Source of the DNA: Enterobacterales bacterium
GTDB lineage: Bacteria > Pseudomonadota > Gammaproteobacteria > Enterobacterales > Kangiellaceae
Reading direction: 5' to 3'
Length of the DNA stretch: 64,000 nucleotides
Assembly: GCA_030949565.1 (NCBI GenBank)
Contig: JAUZSK010000027.1
Coordinates: forward strand, 1 to 64,000
The notes beneath the pieces are model-generated. The model was not told the DNA's origin. It worked only from the letters and a program-made list of their open reading frames with translations, and ran no database searches. A program made the position numbers and the translations under genes. Positions 20,706-29,704 of this stretch are shown here, piece after piece; the stretch's first letter is position 1; every line of letters starts with the position of its first letter.

Positions 20706-21080
20706 CTTAATTTTTTGAAAATAATTAACCTTGGGGAGCCCCTCAAAATCAATATCCTGTGTCCAAACTGTTGCATCAAAAAACATTGCTGTTGCATAAA
20801 TAATACTATTAGCCATTGGTAATTTGTATTTCAAACTAATTTTTGCGGCTGTAGTCGATAAGGCTGGAGAAAGCTCTACTATCTTTCCTTTTTGTACTGC
20901 AGATAAAGCTTGTAATAAATGATTTTCGTCACTTTCTCTTAAAATTACCTTTGATATTTCATAAATACATATTGTTGGTACTATCAATTTATTCAGTTCT
21001 TTAATTGCGGGTGCAAATTTATGTGAGTTTAATCCCCCTTCAAAATATTCTAACCAACCCGATGTATCTATAACATTCAT
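20700..21080 (-). CDS. vapC: PIN-domain VapC-like toxin
   Basis: MNVIDTSGWLEYF...ISKVILRE...ANSIIYATAMFFDATVWTQDIDFEGL. Confidence 0.88.
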   Translation of the reverse strand: MNVIDTSGWLEYFEGGLNSHKFAPAIKELNKLIVPTICIYEISKVILRESDENHLLQALSAVQKGKIVELSPALSTTAAKISLKYKLPMANSIIYATAMFFDATVWTQDIDFEGLPKVNYFQKIKC

Positions 21081-21283
21081 ATTCTGTCATCATCTCTTTC
21101 AAACGTAGTATTTATTCCTTTTAAAAAACCTTCAAGCTCACTGATGTCTTTTTCAGGTATAAACTCAATTCTATTTTCGTATGCTATAACCTGCATTAAC
21201 TGACCGGGGGATACGTCTAATGATTCTCTGATTTCTTTTGGGATCACCACTTGAAATTTTGGCGATACTTTAACACTTAACAT
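21077..21283 (-). CDS. vapB: AbrB/SpoVT-family VapB-like antitoxin
   Basis: VKVSPKFQVVIPKEIRESLDVSPGQLMQVIAYENRIEFIPEK; overlaps vapC by 4 nt. Confidence 0.88.
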   Translation of the reverse strand: MLSVKVSPKFQVVIPKEIRESLDVSPGQLMQVIAYENRIEFIPEKDISELEGFLKGINTTFERDDDRI

Positions 21284-21670
21284 TCCATAATCTCCTATCG
21301 ATAGCGTAGAGGTATTACGTTATCGGTATCGATACTACTTATCAAGTGTTGTCTGTGCTGTCGTTTAGCGCAGGCTAGCCCGCTGTTGGGCTTCGCGTGA
21401 CGCAACTGGTTAAAATAGCGGTGATGTTTTACTACCACTATTTGGTTTTATGTCCACGGATGGACGGGCCGAAAATTGCTCCTTGCATTATCTTCACTTC
21501 CCACATCCCTGTGGGTCGTATGTCACAAAGAGTCATGGATGACGGTGTGACCTTGAGTTTTACAAAGCCTGATGATGCCATTGATATTTACTTTACTCTA
21601 AATTTTGTTGTTAGAAAATGCTTTGGATGGATTTTGCTTGACCACATCCGTCGTTTTTGTTCCCGCTTAC

Positions 21671-21720
21671 GCCACCCTCTCCCTACCCTCTCCCATCAAG
21701 GGAGAGGGATAAAGAAAGCG
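21671..21720. repeat. Second copy of the CCCTCTCCC/GGGAGAGGG palindromic element
   Basis: CCACCCTCTCCCTACCCTCTCCCATCAAGGGAGAGGGATAAAGAAAGCG; see 5742-5801. Confidence 0.85.
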
Positions 21721-21729
21721 ATTTAATCA

Positions 21730-23641
21730 GGATAGGGAGACACCTCACGATGCCTCTCCCCCCACACCACCGGGCATACGGATCACGTACCACGGCGGTT
21801 CGGTTAATTGAGTTAACTTTAACATTCTACAAGGCTTGGTACACCAAGTTCTTTAAAATACTTGTTGGATAAACCTTTGCGCACCGTAATATGATTACTT
21901 AAACGCCATGGGCCTCGTGCTGATTTGGCGACATTCCATGCACCGCGTCGACCTATTCCCAGCTTTCTTAGGCGTCTGTAACCTGACCTACCCCACTGTT
22001 TCAGTATATAACATCTGAGCTTGCGTCTTATCCATTTATCGAGATCGATCATGGTGGATTTAACTTCGGAGAATCCGAAATACCCTTTCCATCCTAATAG
22101 ATAAGAACGGAGATCAGAAACGATATGATTCAACGTTCTACCTCGTGTCCTTCGCGTGATAGCCCGAATATTATATTTGAATTGTTTGAACGCTTTGTCG
22201 CTTACCTTGATCCGTTTATTGCTTCCCCTTGCGGTGAAAGTGAAACCAAGAAAGCGGCGTTTCCAAGGTCGGTCAACTGCACTTTTATTCGCGTTAACGG
22301 TTAGCTTTAATTGCTTCTTCAACCATTGAGTGATTGAAGATAAAACTCGATGACCCGCACGTTCACTTCTGACATAAATATTACAGTCATCGGCATAACG
22401 AACAAATTTCAAGTCTCTGCTTTCCAGTTCTTTATCCAAATCGTCCAACAATAGATTCGCGAGCAATGGCGATAGCGGTCCGCCTTGCGGCGTACCTTCT
22501 TTGGCTTCAACCCATTGGTCATTAACTAAAGCGCCAGCATTAAGGTATCTATTAATCAGTTTTAGCACTCGTTTATCTTTGACGCGTTGTTTCACTCGGT
22601 GCATCAGCACATCATGATTCACTTTATCAAAGAACTTTTCTAAATCCATGTCGACAACCCAATGACGATTATCATTGACATAGATTTCAGAAAGCTTCAC
22701 CGCTTGGTGGGCTGAGCGTCGTGGTCTAAAACCAAAACTAAAATGGGAAAACGTTTGATCCCATTCTGGTTGTAAAATTTGAAGTAACGCTTGTTGGATA
22801 AGTCGATCGAGAACCGTTGGAATGCCAAGCTTTCGCTTGCTACCATCCGATTTGGGGATCAAGACTCGCTTGACCGCTTTCGGTTGGTAGTTTCCATTAA
22901 TCAACTGCTCTTTAATCGACGGCCAATGCAGCTTGAGAAAAGCAGGCAGATCGTCAGACTGGTCATACCGTCTATTCCTGCGCCGCCTTTTATTACGTTG
23001 CACCTTCTGAAGTGCGCGAAATAAATTCCCTCTTCTAACACGCGTTCCATGAGTAAATGGTGGTTAACCGGAGTGTCGTTTCTTTGCAACCCAGTCAATG
23101 TTTCGTCCCCACTTAAGGGCAGAACCTGCTGTTTGTCTGACGCTATACATTGGCTCATTGTTAAAGTGACTGCTCTCTTTTATTAAGCTCTTTCGAGCAC
23201 CGTTCGGACCTTCCCTTAGACATTCACTTTTAAGAAAATATATTTCTCAACCGAGTAATCACTAGTACTATGTCCTCTGCTGACTTCTCCTGTACGTTCA
23301 AGGCCAATTGCTCGACCTTCAGCGGTTTTCAACTGCACGCAGTTTCCCAGCGCAGTATCAGGAGATCTCCCGGGGTAAGACACTTAACTTTCATCGCGTA
23401 GACGCCGGATTTATAAAACGTAAGCCAATTGCAGATGGAGGGCTTAGTGGTCACGTGCCCACTGGCCCCACTTACGTCACACCTAATATCCGATTCTTGT
23501 CCATCGTCCCGCGATTTCGCGTTGAGCTTCCTTCAGACATTCCCTCACGAGTTTGCCCTTGCCCTTTCGCTAACCTTCGGCTCTGCGAATACCTGGTATC
23601 AGGACTTTCACCTGACTAGTTAAGTGCCATGCCCGGCACAC
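21730..23641 (-). mobile_element. Bacterial group II intron (ends approximate)
   Basis: Minus-strand 5' end GTGTGCCGGGCATGGCAC...GTGAAAGTCCTGATACC; RT ORF; downstream domain V/VI-like AACCGCCGTGGTACGTGATCCGTATGCCCGGTGGTGTGGGGGGAGAGGC...GTCTCCC. Confidence 0.85.
21819..23158 (-). CDS. ltrA: Group II intron reverse transcriptase/maturase, frameshifted near the N-terminus
   Basis: ORFs 22901..23158 and 21819..23003; KRKLGIPTVLDRLIQQALLQIL, GFRPRRSAHQAV, EGTPQGGPLSPLLANLLLDDLD, FVRYADDCNIYV, GWKGYFGF. Confidence 0.9.
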
Positions 23642-23751
23642 ACGCCAGTATTTGCAGCAAATTGAAGCAAAGAGTAAATTTATCTGCAAAATACACTTGT
23701 TAAATGCTACACTATGCGCATGTAGAAGCGCATGAATGTTAAGGTGGAAAT

Positions 23752-23997
23752 ATGCAAACATTATATAACTATAAAGCCCCTAAAAAACCGACAAATCTTA
23801 GTGTAAATAGTGACTTACTTAACAAGTCTAAGGCTCTAAACATCAACCTTTCCGCAACGCTGGAGCAAGCACTTAGAACAAAACTTGCCGAAAATGTGGA
23901 AAGAAAATGGAAAAAAGAAAATAAAAGAGCCATTCGGGCATACAATAACTTTGTTGAAGATAATGGCCTGTTTGCTGACGAATACCGGACTTTTTAA
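23752..23997 (+). CDS. ccdA: CcdA-like antitoxin
   Basis: KKPTNLSVNSDLLNKSKALNINLSATLEQALRTKLAENVERKWKKENKRAIRAYNNFVEDNGLFADEYRTF. Confidence 0.92.
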   Translation: MQTLYNYKAPKKPTNLSVNSDLLNKSKALNINLSATLEQALRTKLAENVERKWKKENKRAIRAYNNFVEDNGLFADEYRTF

Positions 23998-24314
23998 TGC
24001 CTCAGTTTGATATATACTTAAATCCTAACAAGAAAAGCAGAACCGTTTACCCCTTTATCATTGATATGCAAAATAACTTAGTAGATGACTTAGCAACTAG
24101 AATAGTTGCTCCGTTAGCGTTATATAGCAAGTTCAAGGATGAGGAAATTAAGAAGCTAACTCCTCGGGTCAACTATGAAGATCAAGAATTACTAATTCTT
24201 ATACCTCAAATTTCTTCCATGCCTGCTAAATTATTGAAAGAGCCAATTGGCTCACTGTCCCATTTAAGAGATGGAATTATTGCCGCGATGGACTTTGCTA
24301 TTATTGGCATTTAA
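23997..24314 (+). CDS. ccdB: CcdB-like gyrase toxin
   Basis: MPQFDIYLNPNKKSRTVYPFIIDMQNNLVDDLATRIVAPL...LRDGIIAAMDFAIIGI; 1 nt from ccdA. Confidence 0.92.
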   Translation: MPQFDIYLNPNKKSRTVYPFIIDMQNNLVDDLATRIVAPLALYSKFKDEEIKKLTPRVNYEDQELLILIPQISSMPAKLLKEPIGSLSHLRDGIIAAMDFAIIGI

Positions 24315-24385
24315 CAGTTGATTCTGCGAAACAGATTAGCTTATGCATTCTGTCCTCAGATTTTTTTCAAGCTAGAATTAAAAAA

Positions 24386-24485
24386 TACCAGACAGTCAAA
24401 CTATGGCCAATATCCTACAACAATCCGGGTCAATTACCTACAAACATTGCAGAAATGGCTTACAAAGTGAGTGGCTGATTGCTGT
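24386..24485 (+). repeat. Divergent partial copy of the MITE-like repeat
   Basis: TACCAGACAGTCAAACTATGGCCAATATCCTACAACAATCCGGGTCAATTACC matches the 5' half of other copies. Confidence 0.6.
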
Positions 24486-24639
24486 TATTATTGGCTTTAT
24501 GGAATTTTCTTCAAGGATGAAGCATGGCAACCAAGCGCAGTGAATTAATAGATGATGTAAACGCGGGTTATTATCACCTGATGAGCCGTTGCGTTCGGCG
24601 AACTTTTCTGTGCGGTAAAGATAAAGAAACGGGCAGAAG

Positions 24640-24696
24640 TTACGGCAGTTTTTTGCGTCCTGCAAAATCTGCATACAATACATCCCTGTATATGAA
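24640..24696. repeat. Short two-hairpin module, copy 1 (inside RAYT remnant)
   Basis: GGCAGTTTTTTGCGTCCTGCAAAATCTGCATACAATACATCCCTGTATAT. Confidence 0.7.
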
Positions 24697-24778
24697 CATC
24701 GTTGCCAATGGATTGAAAACCGTATATTGGAGCTGGCGAATGTATTTGCCATTGAGGTTTATGCTTATGCGGTTATGT

Positions 24779-24832
24779 CCACCGGTTTTCGCTCCTGCAA
24801 AACCGGCATACATTACATCCCTGTAAATAACA
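24779..24832. repeat. Short two-hairpin module, copy 2 (inside RAYT remnant)
   Basis: CACCGGTTTTCGCTCCTGCAAAACCGGCATACATTACATCCCTGTAAAT; CCGGTTTT/AAAACCGG stem. Confidence 0.7.
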
Positions 24833-25238
24833 GGAAAATCCATAGCCTACCCAACAAATCAAAAATGCCCGCCACGATTGAATCCACCCTTGCTCATCTC
24901 AATCTACAACCCAATCAATGGCTCGGACAAGTGGAACACTTTGGTACGCATCAAGGTTATTTCGTTGGTAAACTGATTTTATTGCAGCAAAAAGCCGAAG
25001 AATTAAAGAAAAAATGGTTGAAAGGCTTTAAAACCTGCCGGAAATTAATGATTTAACAACACAAAAAGTAAAATCCATCATCGTAATGCCTTTCTTAGCT
25101 CTTAGGAGATAGAGCCTCACTTGAGATTCGGATAATTAAGCGATATTCAAACAAAACAGATCCCTTCCTAAAAAGATAATTAACTTCATCACCAAACTTC
25201 AAAAAAAACGCTATTCAAGGAAGATATCATCTGATTTC

Positions 25239-25398
25239 TGCCTGTCTATTATTATTTTTCAGGCACCCATTCTATGAGCTAGATCTTGCAAAGACTCAGG
25301 GCAATGTCTTACAAAACCGAGAAGTTTAAGGGCTTTTTGTAAGAGAACAACCCGACTTGGTGTGCGAGATATCTCAAAGCTGCCTGTCTATTATTATT
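25239..25398 (+). repeat. MITE-like repeat copy, bracketed by two copies of its own 3' end
   Basis: CTGCCTGTCTATTATTATTT at ~25239 and again at ~25380; interior AAGACTCAGGGCAATGTCTTACAAAACCGAGAAGTTTAAGGGCTTTTTGTAAGAG...GTGCGAGATATCTC. Confidence 0.75.
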
Positions 25399-25615
25399 TC
25401 ATCGTATAAAATATTGAAAATGGAAAACGTCTGATCACACAACCTCTGAAATTCGAATATTTCACTTGGTACTTCTCGGGGGTTTCCAAAATAGAATTCA
25501 AACCGTTCTCTACGCAACCTAAAAACTCAAAGCCCAATCCTCGCCTTTGTTTTTCATACCAAGCAAAAGCCAACTCTACATCAGCTTTTGAACTGTCGGT
25601 ATACCGTAAATTCAT
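25394..25615 (-). CDS. ParE/RelE-superfamily toxin, C-terminus truncated at the adjacent repeat
   Basis: MNLRYTDSSKADVELAFAWYEKQRRGLGFEFLGCVENGLNSILETPEKYQVKYSNFRGCVIRRFPFSIFYTMK*; stop lies at the repeat boundary. Confidence 0.8.
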   Translation of the reverse strand: MNLRYTDSSKADVELAFAWYEKQRRGLGFEFLGCVENGLNSILETPEKYQVKYSNFRGCVIRRFPFSIFYTMK

Positions 25616-25839
25616 TTCTGACTTTCACGAAGATTTCTATGAACATCATCCCATTTGTGAAGTTTTAGATCTCCATTTTTGTATTCCGAGTATCTCTCAT
25701 CTAATTCTTTTTTTTGCCAATCGTGTAACGGTAGCTCAGAATTTCCTAGTGCAATAGAATCCCAAATATCTTCGACGAGTATCAATTTTTCGGACAAATT
25801 GAGCCTACAGGCTTCTTGTTTAATTTGCTCAGCTCTCAT
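25612..25839 (-). CDS. Addiction-module antitoxin component family protein
   Basis: LNLSEKLILVEDIWDSIALGNSELPLHDWQKKELDERYSEYKNGDLKLHKWDDV; overlaps the ParE-like ORF by 4 nt. Confidence 0.85.
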   Translation of the reverse strand: MRAEQIKQEACRLNLSEKLILVEDIWDSIALGNSELPLHDWQKKELDERYSEYKNGDLKLHKWDDVHRNLRESQK

Positions 25840-25876
25840 TTTAGTACCTCTATCTCGAGTTCATTATTTAATTGAC

Positions 25877-25951
25877 CATAACGTCGCCAAATAACCGGAA
25901 TTTGCGGAGCGACAGCGTAGCAAATGTCCGTGTTGATTTGACTTGTTAGGC
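25877..25951 (-). other. attC-like site between two minus-strand cassette-like genes
   Basis: Minus strand GCCTAACAAGTCAAATCAACACGGACATTTGC-tacgctgtcgctcc-GCAAATTCCGGTTATTTGGCGACGTTATGG: long imperfect palindrome with extrahelical bases, GCCTAAC core box. Confidence 0.55.
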
Positions 25952-25952
25952 T

Positions 25953-26465
25953 TTATTTTAACCATGGTAATTTAGGGGGAGTAGTTAACTCTGTAAGTAT
26001 TTTACTTTCTTTTTTAATTGACCGAAGTTCGCTTTCTCTAGAGATTGCATATATTTCTTGAATATAATTATCACGCTTAGGAAGTGGCTCTGGAAAACCA
26101 CCAATTATCTCCTGAGGAATTTCGTTTAGAAAATACTTCCTATCTTGTGGAGAATCTAGCTCAGTTATGATTTGTTTAGTTTTCAAATGGATAGCTTCTT
26201 TATTAATTGAGCCTTGTTTTGAATCAATTGCTTTATATAGTCTTTGAATTTTCCCGGGGGTACACAATCGTCTTTCAGTGCGGTAATACGTTTCCTTGGG
26301 AAGTTTTGCTTCACTTTTAAATGTTTTTAAAACATATTCAGAAAAGTCTTTTGAGTCTTCAGCCAAATAATCTATTCCTGACCTAAATGATCCATATGAA
26401 GCTATTCCAGCATAAATTGTCCCAACGACTGTTAACCATGCTTTAACAGATCCTTCTTCAACCAA
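25953..26465 (-). CDS. Hypothetical protein; 5' end interrupted by an IS3-type element (frame open to ~26541)
   Basis: Frame extends upstream as YFEYLAAISAKEYFGFDPDIDILVEEGSVKAWLTVVGTIYAGIASYGSF with no ATG before the IS boundary. Confidence 0.5.
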   Translation of the reverse strand: MVEEGSVKAWLTVVGTIYAGIASYGSFRSGIDYLAEDSKDFSEYVLKTFKSEAKLPKETYYRTERRLCTPGKIQRLYKAIDSKQGSINKEAIHLKTKQIITELDSPQDRKYFLNEIPQEIIGGFPEPLPKRDNYIQEIYAISRESELRSIKKESKILTELTTPPKLPWLK

Positions 26466-26540
26466 AATATCAATATCAGGGTCAAAGCCAAAATACTCTT
26501 TAGCCGAAATGGCAGCAAGATATTCGAAGTAGTACCCCCT

Positions 26541-28191
26541 GTGTCAGACTAGTTGTCGCCTCTAATATTTTACTTAGAGGTACAAAAAATGAGAGCAAAA
26601 TTTAGTCAATCGTTTAAAATACAAGCCGTAGAGAAGGTATTGAGTCGTTCCAATGGGACAACGATGTCACAAGTAGCCAATGATTTACAGGTAAGCCTAT
26701 CCTCATTGAATAAGTGGATAGTACAGTCACGAGAGCAAGCATTAGAGCCGGGAACAGAAGTTGGATTAATGAGTCAATCAAAAGAAAAAAAGACCTCAAG
26801 ATTGGAGTTTACAAGAACGCCTTCAAATTATCATTCAATGTGATGGGTTAAGCGATGAAGAGGCCAGTTCAATTTGTCGCGAGCAAGGTCTCCATCGACA
26901 TCATTTGAGCCAGTGGAAAAGGATTTCACCTCTAGCCAAGTCGTTCAGTCCCCAACAGAAAAAGCGAAGCTGAAAGCGTTGAAAAATGAAAACAAATCGC
27001 TTAAAAGAGAAGTTCATCGCAAGGATAAAGCGCTCGCTGAAACGGCGGCCTTGTTAGTCCTCCAAAAAAAAGTCAATGCGATTTGGGGAAACGACGAGGA
27101 CAACTTACAATGAGCAGTGAGCGAGAGGCGATCCTATCATTAATAACCGAAGCGTGTGACGCTGGTGCTCGACAATCTAAAGCGTGTGATATCATTGGTA
27201 TTAGTGCCAAAACATTCCAACGTTGGCGCCAATCAGCAAACCAGATTGATGGACGACTAGAGCGCAATCACGAGCCCAAAAACAAGCTAAATGAGTTAGA
27301 GCGACAGCAAATTTTAGCCATTGCGAATGAAGATAAGTATGCGGATTTACCTCCGAGTAAAATCGTACCATTGCTAGCGGACGAAGGGTGCTATATCGCT
27401 TCCGAGAGCACATTTTATCGGGTGCTTAAAGCCGCTAAACAGTTAAAGCACCGAGAAAAAGTAAACAAAAAAACCGCCGAAGCAAGCCCCGGGCTCTCAC
27501 GGCAACGAAGCCGAATCAAATCTATAGTTGGGATATCACCTACTTGCCAACTCAAGTGCGAGGCGTGTTCTTGTACCTCTATCTGGTACTGGATATTTAT
27601 AGCCGGAAAATTGTTGGCTGGCAGGTTTATCAGAATGAATCGAGCGCCTTAGCGGCAGACTTAATGACGGCTATTTGTGAGCAAGAAAACATCCAGAAAA
27701 ATCAAGTGGTATTGCACTCAGATAACGGCAGTCCGATGAAAGGAGCAACCCTGCTGGCAACGCTGCAAGAGTTAGGGATCATTCCATCATTTAGTCGTCC
27801 ATCGGTGAGCAATGATAACCCCTATTCAGAATCTGCATTTCGAACATTAAAATACCGACCGAACTATCCAGAGAGCCCCTTCGATGGCTTACTCTCTGCA
27901 AGATGCTGGGTGGCTGAATTTATCGCTTGGTATAACAAAGAGCACTTGCATAGTGCGATCAAATTTGTGACACCGGAGCAGCGTCACAATGGCGAGGATA
28001 TTAAGATACTAAAAGCCAGACATGAAGTTTATCAACGAGCTAAGAAAAACAATCCGATCCGTTGGAGTGGTGAGACAAGAAACTGGCAACCTGTCGGTGA
28101 GGTCTACTTAAATCCAGATAAGCCAAAATTAGTGGAACAAATCAACAGGGCGGCATAAATTTATAACTTTAGGCGACAACTAGCTTGAAAA
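26541..28191 (+). mobile_element. IS3-family-like insertion sequence
   Basis: Inverted ends CTAGTTGTCGCCT (26549-26561) / AGGCGACAACTAG (28171-28183) with weaker flanking similarity; OrfA HTH and OrfB rve integrase inside. Confidence 0.82.
26589..28158 (+). pseudogene. IS3-type transposase OrfA/OrfB, multiply frameshifted
   Basis: OrfA MRAKFSQSFKIQAVEKVLSRS...; OrfB fragments 27083..27652 and 27544..28158 (VVLHSDNGSPMKGATLLATLQELGIIPSFSRPSVSNDNPYSESAFRTLKYRP). Confidence 0.85.
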
Positions 28192-28534
28192 ACACCGAAT
28201 GGCTGCTGTTTTCACCAGCTCAAAATTAATGGCTATGTATAAAGAACATATCAAAGGGCATATGGCATTGAATGGAGGTGCTCTGCTCTCTCGATCCGCC
28301 CCGGGATTTGGCATAGTCATAAACCCTGGTTATACCTTAGGTTTAGAATTACAGGAGTACGGGATAGAAAGAATTGTTGAGAAATTTGTAGTTGGAAAAT
28401 AAACTTTTTTAACAAACCAGGCTAGGTTTGAATAATTCTTACCCTACTTTATTTTTAGCAAGAGCGGGTAAATGATCAGCGCCAGAATTACTCGGTTACA
28501 TCTCACAAACTAAAATCCAATTGGAAAAAATAAA

Positions 28535-28906
28535 ATGCTATTCGATAAACCAACGCCAATATTAAGAAGTTTTGATGAAGCTAAAACCAAAGAGTTTTAT
28601 ATCGATTTTCTTGAGTTTAAAATAGAATGGGAGCATCGTTTTGAAGAAAATACGCCCTTGTATATGCAGATATCAAAAGGTGACTGCATATTACATATTT
28701 CTGAGCATCACGGCGATAGTAGTCCAGGCGCGACTCTTAGGATAAATGTTTCTGATTTAGATGCTTTTCAAAAACAACTTTCAGAAAAAAATTACCAATA
28801 TTCCAGACCTGGTATACAAGACCAATCATGGGGAACAAGAGATATGACTATAGCCGATCCATTTGGAAATAAACTAATATTTACCGAAGAAACTAACGTT
28901 CAATAA
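28535..28906 (+). CDS. Glyoxalase/bleomycin-resistance superfamily protein
   Basis: 123 aa; PILRSFDEAKTKEFYIDFLEFKIEWEHRFEENTPLYMQISKGDCILHISEHHGD...DMTIADPFGNKLIFTE. Confidence 0.85.
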   Translation: MLFDKPTPILRSFDEAKTKEFYIDFLEFKIEWEHRFEENTPLYMQISKGDCILHISEHHGDSSPGATLRINVSDLDAFQKQLSEKNYQYSRPGIQDQSWGTRDMTIADPFGNKLIFTEETNVQ

Positions 28907-29018
28907 TTTGTCGCTACAGCATTGACTAAATTAATAAATGATTATATCTATATAGTGGCTGACCATTTTAAAAAGTCGCTTTTAAAAGTCCATTTCCAAA
29001 AAATATGGAGACTAAAGG

Positions 29019-29582
29019 ATGCTAGATGTTATTTTTTTCAACAATCAAGATGAGTTTCAGCATTGGTTAGAAGGGCATACCGAAGCAACAGAACTCTGGG
29101 TTGGTTATTTTAAAAAAAGTACAGGCCGCGCAAGCCTAACCTGGTCTGAATCAGTCGATGTAGCACTCTGTTTTGGGTGGATTGACGGAATACGAAAGTC
29201 CATTGATAATCAACGCTATAAAATACGATTTACTCCACGGAAAGTAACGAGCATATGGAGTGCTTTGAACGTAAAGAAGGTAAAAGCACTGATAAAGCTT
29301 GGAAAAATGAAACCAGCAGGAATGCAAGTCTTTAATATCAGAACGGATGTAGACGGCTATTCCTCCGCACAAAGAAATGTATCTTTTGCCAAAGAGTATG
29401 AACAACAGATCAAGGCAAATCAACCCGCTTGGCAATTCTTTACTAATTTAGCAGCATCCTATAAACGAGATTCTATCTGGTGGATAATGAGCGCTAAAAA
29501 ACAAGCAACACAGTTAAAAAGGCTTGATATATTGATAGCGTCGTCGGCAGCTGGGCTAAAAATACCCACATTACGAAAGTAA
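29019..29582 (+). CDS. YdeI/OmpD-associated family protein
   Basis: 187 aa; ELWVGYFKKSTGRASLTWSESVDVALCFGWIDGIRKSIDNQRYKIRFTPRK. Confidence 0.82.
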   Translation: MLDVIFFNNQDEFQHWLEGHTEATELWVGYFKKSTGRASLTWSESVDVALCFGWIDGIRKSIDNQRYKIRFTPRKVTSIWSALNVKKVKALIKLGKMKPAGMQVFNIRTDVDGYSSAQRNVSFAKEYEQQIKANQPAWQFFTNLAASYKRDSIWWIMSAKKQATQLKRLDILIASSAAGLKIPTLRK

Positions 29583-29704
29583 TCATTAATTTTACAAAAT
29601 AAATCAAACGCTAGACGCCCACAAAATGAGCTTATGACACAAAACAATAGCTTTATGTTGACTGACCGCTAACAGCTTGCAATAACCACTAGAATTGAGG
29701 TTCT

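Larger units (their letters stand above)
24524..25056 (+). pseudogene. REP-associated tyrosine transposase (RAYT/Y1) remnant with internal deletion and two short hairpin insertions
   Basis: MATKRSELIDDVNAGYYHLMSRCVRRTFLCGKDKETGRSY, then HRCQWIENRILELANVFAIEVYAYAVMS in another frame, then a RAYT-type C-terminus (ATIESTLAHLNLQPNQWLGQVEHFG). Confidence 0.75.

Noticed and set aside
21355-21410. Third attC site around GCTAGCCCGCTGTTGGGCTTCGCG
   Set aside because: Has a GTTGGGC-like box, but no convincing partner arm and core box in a plausible distance.
24640-24843. Minus-strand ORF with internally repeated peptide IYRDV(M/L)YA(G/D)FAG as a real repeat protein
   Set aside because: The repeats are translations of the two hairpin modules inserted in the RAYT remnant; no independent coding support.
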